The translations under genes and the position numbers were made by a program. From Gymnothorax reevesii (taxonomy: Eukaryota > Chordata > Actinopteri > Anguilliformes > Muraenidae), in contig CM056587.1 in NCBI GenBank assembly GCA_029721435.1, forward strand, positions 17,802,667 to 17,866,666: 64,000 nucleotides of DNA, in the 5' to 3' direction. Shown here piece by piece: positions 59,198 through 64,000 of the stretch (position 1 is the first letter of the stretch; each line of letters starts with the position of its first letter). A model generated the notes under the pieces. That model worked only from the letters and a program-made list of their open reading frames with translations. It was not told where the DNA came from and did no database searches.

Positions 59198-59403
59198 ACT
59201 CCTGATCAAAATCTTAAGACCAGTTAAAAATTGCAAGAATTTGCATTTTGCACTGTTGTATCTTAAGAAGGTTCTAAGTAGAGTTTCAAAATGCAAAAAG
59301 AAGAAATGGGAACAAGAGACCAAATGTTTTGAGCAGGCAATTTATTGAAAAGAACAATTTAACTGAAATAGGCTGTTAATCAGCTGATCAAAAGTTTAAG
59401 ACC
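59198..59403 (+). repeat. Left terminal inverted repeat of Tc1 copy A
   Basis: About 206 bp, inverted copy of 60540-60747. Its inner end (CAGCTGATCAAAAGTTTAAG-ACCA) repeats the terminal CTGATCAAAATCTTAAGACC with small changes, as in Tc1 elements whose long repeats carry an outer and an inner transposase site. Confidence 0.9.
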
Positions 59404-59488
59404 ACATCCTTTAAAAGCCCAAATCTGTGGAAAAAATTTTGATTCCATGTCATTTTCTGTCAAGTAATCACACTGTCAAGACCTCTTG

Positions 59489-60490
59489 ATGGGAAAAGCA
59501 AAAAAACTCACTGTCTTCGAACGTGGCAGGATTGTTGAGCTGCATAGACAAGGCCTCTCACAGCGTGCCATCGCTGCTGAGGTTGGACGCAGTAAGACAG
59601 TCATTTTGCATTTCTTAAAAGATCCTGAGGTTTATGGAACAAAAAAATCAAGTGGTAGACCCAAAAAAATCTCACCGGCTCTGAGCCGGAGGATCCAAAT
59701 GGCTGTCCGTCAAGACACGGGACGATCCTCATCCCAAATTAAGGCCATTACTGGTGCTGACTGCAACCCAATAACCATCAGACAGCATCTGCAAAGGAAC
59801 GGCTTCAAAAACAAAAAACGTCTTCAAAGGCCACGTCTCCTTCAACGCCACAAAATTGCCCGTTTGGCCTTTGCAAGGGAGCACCAAACATGGGACGTTC
59901 AAAGTTGGAAGAAAGTTTTATTCTCTGATGAGAAAAAATTTAACCTTGATGGTCCTGATGGCTTCCAACGCTACTGGCATGACAAGGAGATGCCACCTGA
60001 GATTTTTTCAACACGGCACAGCGGAGGGGGCGCCATCATGATCTGGGGTGCTTTTTCCTTCAATGGAACAATGGAGTTCCAGGTTGTGCAGGGGCGTCAA
60101 ACAGCAGCTGGCTACGTGGAGATGTTGCAGCGGACATCCCTCATGACTGAGGGCCCTCGTCTGTATGGTGATGACTGGGTCTTTCAGCAGGACAATGCTG
60201 AAATTCACAATGCCCGTCTGACAAAGGATTTTTTTCAGGAGAATAACATCACTCTTTTGGATCATCCTGCATGTTCCCCTGATCTAAATCCAATTGAGAA
60301 CATTTGGGGATGGATGGCAAGGGAAGTTTACAAAAATGGACATCAGTTCCAGACAGTGGATGCCCTTCGTGAAGCCATCTTCACCACTTGGAGCAACATT
60401 CCTACAAGCCTTTTGGAAACACTCGCATCAAGCATGCCAACACGAATTTTTGAAGTGATCAACAATAATGGTGGAGCTACTCATTACTGA
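59489..60490 (+). CDS. Tc1-like transposase, apparently intact (333 aa)
   Basis: The ATG at 59489 gives [20 protein letters not shown]; the preceding TTG is not a likely start. Order: first helix-turn-helix ([20 protein letters not shown], about residues 13-40), a GRPKKIS motif (about 55-61) that may bind DNA and act as a nuclear signal, second helix-turn-helix (about 70-115), then the RNase H-like DDE catalytic core. The catalytic residues are the Asp of [11 protein letters not shown], the Asp of [13 protein letters not shown] and the Glu of LNPIENIWG. The last two have exactly 34 residues between them, the Tc1 DD34E signature. It cuts and pastes the element at TA sites. No stop or frameshift is seen, and length is normal (about 340). 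Confidence 0.95.
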   Translation: MGKAKKLTVFERGRIVELHRQGLSQRAIAAEVGRSKTVILHFLKDPEVYGTKKSSGRPKKISPALSRRIQMAVRQDTGRSSSQIKAITGADCNPITIRQHLQRNGFKNKKRLQRPRLLQRHKIARLAFAREHQTWDVQSWKKVLFSDEKKFNLDGPDGFQRYWHDKEMPPEIFSTRHSGGGAIMIWGAFSFNGTMEFQVVQGRQTAAGYVEMLQRTSLMTEGPRLYGDDWVFQQDNAEIHNARLTKDFFQENNITLLDHPACSPDLNPIENIWGWMAREVYKNGHQFQTVDALREAIFTTWSNIPTSLLETLASSMPTRIFEVINNNGGATHY

Positions 60491-60539
60491 GTCTGTTTTT
60501 GAGACTTTAATTTCTGTTTTAGGGGTTTTTTTGAGCTAT

Positions 60540-60747
60540 GGTCTTAAACTTTTGATCAGCTGGTGAACAGCCTATTTTAGTTAAATTGTTCTTTTCAATA
60601 AATTGCCTGCTCAAAACATCTAGTCTCTTGCTCACATTTCTTCTTTTTGCATTTTGAAACTCTACTTAGAACTTTCTTATGATACAACAGTGCAAAACGT
60701 AAATTCTTGCAATTTTTTAACTGGTCTTAAGATTTTGATCAGGAGTG
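60540..60747 (-). repeat. Right terminal inverted repeat of Tc1 copy A
   Basis: Inverted copy of 59198-59403 with the same outer and inner direct-repeat-like sites (GATCAGGAGTG outer; CTTTTGATCAGCTG inner). Confidence 0.9.
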
Positions 60748-61129
60748 TAGTTAATGTGTCCGTTCGGCAAATTTCAATTACTGAAAAATCTCAAATAGGC
60801 GGAAAGGTTAGCTTGCCCAAAAAAAACAACGCAACATGAAACAAGGTCAAAATCCCAGCTTCGTCTGGTGGGATGGACTGCCTTTGTTGTTATATGACAT
60901 ACAACCCCAATTCCGAAATAGTTGGGACAAAGTGTAAACTGTGGATAAAATCAAAAAGCAATGACTTTTAAATCACACCAGCCAGTATTTTATTCACAAT
61001 AGAACAGTGATAACATGGCAAATGTTGACACTGAGCGTCCCCTCTTCTTTTTATACAAAGTGGAGGCGTCTGGGCATTGAGGAGTCAAGTTTCTCGAGTT
61101 TAGCCATTGGAATTTGATCCCACTATTGT

Positions 61130-61894
61130 TTAATACAGGCTTCCAGCTGCTGGAGAATTTTGGGTCTCTTGACTGACTTTTTGTTTAATTATGCGCCAAA
61201 TCTTCTCAAGCAGTGAAAGATCAGGACTGCAGGCAGGCCAGTTCAGCACACAGACTCCACTACTACGAAGATATGCTGTTGTAATAGCTGCAGTATGTGG
61301 TTTTGCATTGTCCTGCTGAAATACACAAGGTCTTCCCTGGAATAGATGTGGCCTGGAGGGGAGCATATGTTGCTCTAAAACTTTTATATACCTTTCAGCA
61401 TTCATTGTGCCTTTTAAAACACGCAAGTGTCCCACACCAAATGCACTAATGCATCCCCATACCATCAGAGATGTTGGCTTTTGAACTGCACGCTGATAAC
61501 AGGAGGGGTAGTCTTTCTCCTCTTTAGCCCAAAGGACACGACGCACATGATTTTCAACATGAATGTCAAATTTGGACTTGTCTGACCACAGGACACTTTG
61601 CCACTTTGTTACAGTCAATTTTAAATGAGCCTTGGCCCACAGAACACGGCGGCGCTTCTGGATCATGCTCAACAATGGCTTCCTTTTTGCATGATAGAGT
61701 TTTAGGTGGCATCTGTGGATGGCAGGGCAGACTGTATTTACACACAGTGGTTTCTTGAAGTATTCCTGGATCCATTTAGTAATGTCAATGACAGAATCAT
61801 GATGGTGAGTGAAGCAGTGGGGTCTGAGGGCCCGAAGATCACAGGCATTCAGTAAAGGTCTTCGGCTGTGCGCCTTATGCACCGAGATTTTCAC
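61130..61894 (-). pseudogene. Tc1-like transposase lacking its DNA-binding domain
   Basis: The open frame runs [20 protein letters not shown] to SPAAGSLY (254 codons). The catalytic core keeps Asp in LWSDKSKF, Asp in [17 protein letters not shown] and Glu in LSLLEKIW, with 34 residues between the last two. Upstream, where copy B1 encodes ten dozen residues of helix-turn-helix, this copy jumps to the 5' leader (about 61895), so the domain is deleted. [10 protein letters not shown] has become [10 protein letters not shown]. It is expected to be inactive. Confidence 0.88.
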
Positions 61895-62253
61895 AGGTTG
61901 GAGAGCCTCTGGCCAGCTTTACTTCTGAGAGACTCAGCATCTGTAAGACATTCCTTTTATAGCCAATCGTGTTACACACCTGATGCCAGTTAATGCAATT
62001 ACTTGCTAAATGTTCTTTCCGCTGATTCTCTTATTTATTAATTTCTTTTCCAGCCCTTTTTTGCCTGCGTCCCAACTTTTTTGAGACCTGTTGCAGCCAG
62101 AAAATCTGAAAAAAGCTCATTTTGTGGATAAAAATGTAAAATGGCTCAGTTTCAACATTTGAAATGTTATCTTTGTTCTATTGTAAAGAACATTTTGGCT
62201 CATGTGATCTGAAAGTCATTGCATTTTGATTTTATTCACAATTTACACTTTGT

Positions 62254-62420
62254 AAGCACTGTGTCACCTGACGAAGTTCATTGTGATCAAAACATTGTTT
62301 GATGTTTGTTAAATAAAGAAGTCTCAAGATAAGACTGTGTGCAGGTTTTATCTACTGTGCATGATGTTCTATATTCAACCCGGCACCCGCAGTCAATGTG
62401 CATTTTGCTAGACTTTCATC
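62254..62420 (+). mobile_element. Short retroposon insertion with 14-bp target duplication
   Basis: A 167-bp segment interrupts the Tc1 B2 terminal repeat and is flanked by AATTTACACTTTGT on both sides (62240-62253 and 62421-62434). The uninterrupted repeat elsewhere has this 14-mer once. The insert contains CACCTGACGAAGTTCATTGT, AAACATTG and TTAAATAAAGAAGTCTC, like the 3' end of a LINE or Penelope-type element. The source family is uncertain. Confidence 0.8.
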
Positions 62421-62604
62421 AATTTACACTTTGTCCCAACTGTTTCAGAATTGGGGCCACTGGGTTTTCACACAAGTTGGTTCGTGAAGAACGAAATCCG
62501 AGCATGTGGTCAACTTGACAAGTGCAAACAGTACTGTGTCTCGCCTGATCACTTGTGATCTGATCACCCAAAACGCATGTAAAAACCGACTGTAAATAGG
62601 GCCA

Positions 62605-63000
62605 AATAGGCACATTTACAATTCTCATTCTAATTCAGAGAGGGGCGGAACTTTTTACTGAACACTAATATGAGTATAAACAATGCCTGCCAACTAACGG
62701 CACTCCAAACCAAAAAGCTCAGCCCAGAAAAGATGCTTGATGGTCAAAGGGTTCTCCATCTCTCAAATGGAGCATTAACATGCACTCATGCAAACCAGCT
62801 TCGTATCAGCACTGCTTCACAACAACGCATTGGAGTCAACCAAAATATAGACATGACAACACCTGCTACTCAAACCCTTGAAAGAAAGGCAATCAAGAAA
62901 CGTAATGTACTAAATAATAATAATAATTAAAACAATAATAACAAGCATGAAATTCTCAGATCTCCTGCCACGGGACGGCTGATATCTGACCTGGAAATAA
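62605..63000. other. No feature recognised
   Basis: Unique-looking DNA. The plus open frame at 62670-62930 has no domain and ends in a short (AAT)n run. Confidence 0.5.
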
Positions 63001-63335
63001 AACCTGGTAGAGACGGACGGATGAAAGCACAAAAAGGCACATGTACACAATAACATGTAGATATACATGAAATTTTGTGGCGAAATATTGAACAGTTTGG
63101 AGAACAGGATGGCTGATCACTCTTTGTTTTTGTGCTAGTAGTGTATGGATGGACAGACAGACATAAGTACAGAGTACAGACAGAAGTAAGAAAAGGCACA
63201 TTGACACAAGAAAATATATCCATGCATGAAATTTTGTTAAGAAATATTGGACATTTTAGTTCCGGCCAAGAAAAGACAAAGGCGACGAACAGACTCACGG
63301 ACAGACAGACAACTGAAAGGACGATACTCATTCCC
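63001..63335. repeat. Two tandem units of about 160 bp (miniature-element type)
   Basis: Units anchored by AAGGCACA at 63034 and 63193 share ATGAAATTTTGT, GAAATATTG and ACA-TTT in the same order. GACGGACGG and GACAGACAGACA runs stand beside them, as in other miniature elements of this window. Terminal repeats were not identified. Confidence 0.55.
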
Positions 63336-63439
63336 TTATCCCCATCTAATTAGCGGCGAATCAATTTATTCGGCAATGATTAATTACATTTCATAAAAAT
63401 AAAGTAACCTGAATAGGAGGGAAAAAACGCTGACTGAAG

Positions 63440-63640
63440 TGACAGTAAAAGCAAGTGAGTGAAGGAGAGGGGCAGAAAGAAGAGGGAAGGAGAGGATGAA
63501 TAGACAGAAGGAGGAAGAAAGAGAGGGAGGGGAGAGAGAAAGAGTCAGAGAGAGAGAATGTATGTGTGAGAAAGTAGCAACACTCAGCGCGAGCGAGAGA
63601 GAGAGCGAGAGAGAGAGAGAGAGAGAGAGAGACCGCAACA
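63440..63640. repeat. GA-rich low-complexity tract
   Basis: Purine-rich plus strand with AGAGGGAGGAGAG-type sequence, ending in a (GA)n run around 63595-63632. The open frames over it on both strands are repeat-driven. Confidence 0.9.
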
Positions 63641-64000
63641 TTCACAGAGAAAGTGCGGTGGAACGGGTGATGTGGGCTGATGAAGGTGTGAAGACACCTC
63701 GCGGCGTATCCGGTGGAGTCCCTTTCCCTTCGCCCAGGGAGGACCGAGCGGCCCGTGACACAGCCGGGGAGAAACCTCACAGCACAGCAGCCAGACACCA
63801 GCAGGCAAACAGATGGAGAGCAACACAGAGCCAAACAGCAGCTGCCACACTGAACACAGCCAGACAACAGAAGGGCCACGAGTGCCAACTACCGAAAGCA
63901 CCACTAATCCCACAGCCAGCAGTGCGAGCAGCAACAGCTGTAGTAACCATATACTCGCATTGTTATGCATTTTAGAAACCCAATACGAATCATGGTAGTC
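63641..64000. other. GC- and CpG-richer segment at the window edge
   Basis: The segment contains CTCGCGGCGTATCCGG, GGACCGAGCGGCCCG and AGCCGGGGAG within about 100 bases, which is rich for this window. It could be near a promoter or untranslated exon, perhaps of nck2, but I see no splice site or coding frame that proves it. Confidence 0.2.

Larger units (their letters stand above)
59198..60747 (+). mobile_element. Tc1-like transposon, complete copy A
   Basis: It starts CACTCCTGATCAAAATCTTA and ends with its inverted copy, with TA directly outside both ends (59196-59197 and 60748-60749). The inverted repeats are about 206 bp (59198-59403 and 60540-60747) and differ at only about ten positions by eye, so the insertion is young. 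The single transposase frame is intact. Length (1550 bp) is normal for the family. Confidence 0.93.
60902..62458 (-). mobile_element. Tc1-like transposon, copy B2 (deleted, carries a retroposon)
   Basis: The left end CAACCCCAATTCCGAAATAG-TTGGGAC follows TA at 60900-60901. The right end TTGTCCCAACTGTTTCAGAA-TTGGGGCC ends near 62458, where the outer TA is lost. Same family and orientation as 54776-56339. The helix-turn-helix coding part is deleted and the right terminal repeat is split by a 167-bp insertion (62254-62420). Confidence 0.88.
58911..62604. mobile_element. Outer inverted-repeat element, interrupted by two Tc1 transposons
   Basis: The left end GGCCCCATTAACGCTTGGTT, then CATGCGTTTG and GATCCGATCACAAGTGGTCA, is matched on the opposite strand from 62604 by GGCCCTATTTACAGTCGGTT, then CATGCGTTTTGGGTGATCAG and ATCACAAGTGATCAG. 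The termini are about 58 bp. Without the insertions at 59198-60747 and 60902-62458 the element would be about 590 bp. It has no coding capacity. Confidence 0.8.

Noticed and set aside
63384..63975. Leu/Ser-rich minus frame and Arg/Glu-rich plus frame resembling a signal peptide or charged protein
   Set aside because: Both come from the GA-rich low-complexity tract. The CpG-richer part beyond it has no supported exon.

Overview
The window is vertebrate nuclear DNA, most likely from a ray-finned fish. It holds one recognisable gene, an orthologue of the SH2/SH3 adaptor NCK2 on the minus strand. The repeat content fits a fish: several Tc1-like transposons, a CR1/L2-type LINE, a Penelope-like element, tRNA-headed SINEs and many short inverted-repeat elements. 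Nothing bacterial, viral or CRISPR-like was seen. The species cannot be fixed from the sequence. The LINE and Penelope content would suit an early-branching teleost or a holostean, but that is inference.

The nck2 coding region is complete in three exons: 35696-35921 (start codon, SH3-1), 19710-20458 (SH3-2, SH3-3, start of SH2) and 17512-17706 (rest of SH2, stop). Splice sites and phases join exactly and predict a 389-residue protein. The start-codon exon has a 3' splice site 15 bases before the ATG, so at least one untranslated exon lies further upstream, at >35.94 kb or outside the window. The right-hand 28 kb is therefore probably intron 1 and/or upstream DNA, and everything below 17.5 kb is 3' UTR or downstream DNA.

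Left of the gene (0.6-13.4 kb) is a repeat nest. Two inverted arms of about 860 bp (617-1475 and 7170-8031) bracket a CR1/L2-like LINE (about 3.4-7.07 kb, minus strand). The LINE is itself split by a Penelope-like element with 0.4-kb inverted arms (4851-6106). Broken Tc1 transposases, hAT-like miniature elements, a SINE and a tandemly repeated miniature element follow.

Inside the gene, intron 3 carries a degenerate satellite and a GA microsatellite that forms the polypyrimidine tract of the last exon. Intron 2 carries nested miniature elements (27.87-29.78 kb), a TTAA-flanked element with promoter-like DNA (31.09-33.18 kb) and long homopolymers.

The right-hand part holds AC-rich microsatellites, a hAT-like element with another element nested in it (40.56-42.18 kb), a SINE (43.7 kb), a 23-bp minisatellite (46.44-47.07 kb), a broken Tc1 copy (54.78-56.34 kb) and a second nest at 58.91-62.60 kb. 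That nest is an inverted-repeat element hit by two Tc1 transposons. One of the two has an apparently intact DD34E transposase; the other contains a small retroposon with a 14-bp target duplication.

I found no convincing new biological system. The best leads are the possibly active Tc1 element, the inverted Penelope structure, the microsatellite acting as a splice-site tract, and the nested-element chronology. All are read by eye, so the boundaries of old repeats are approximate.
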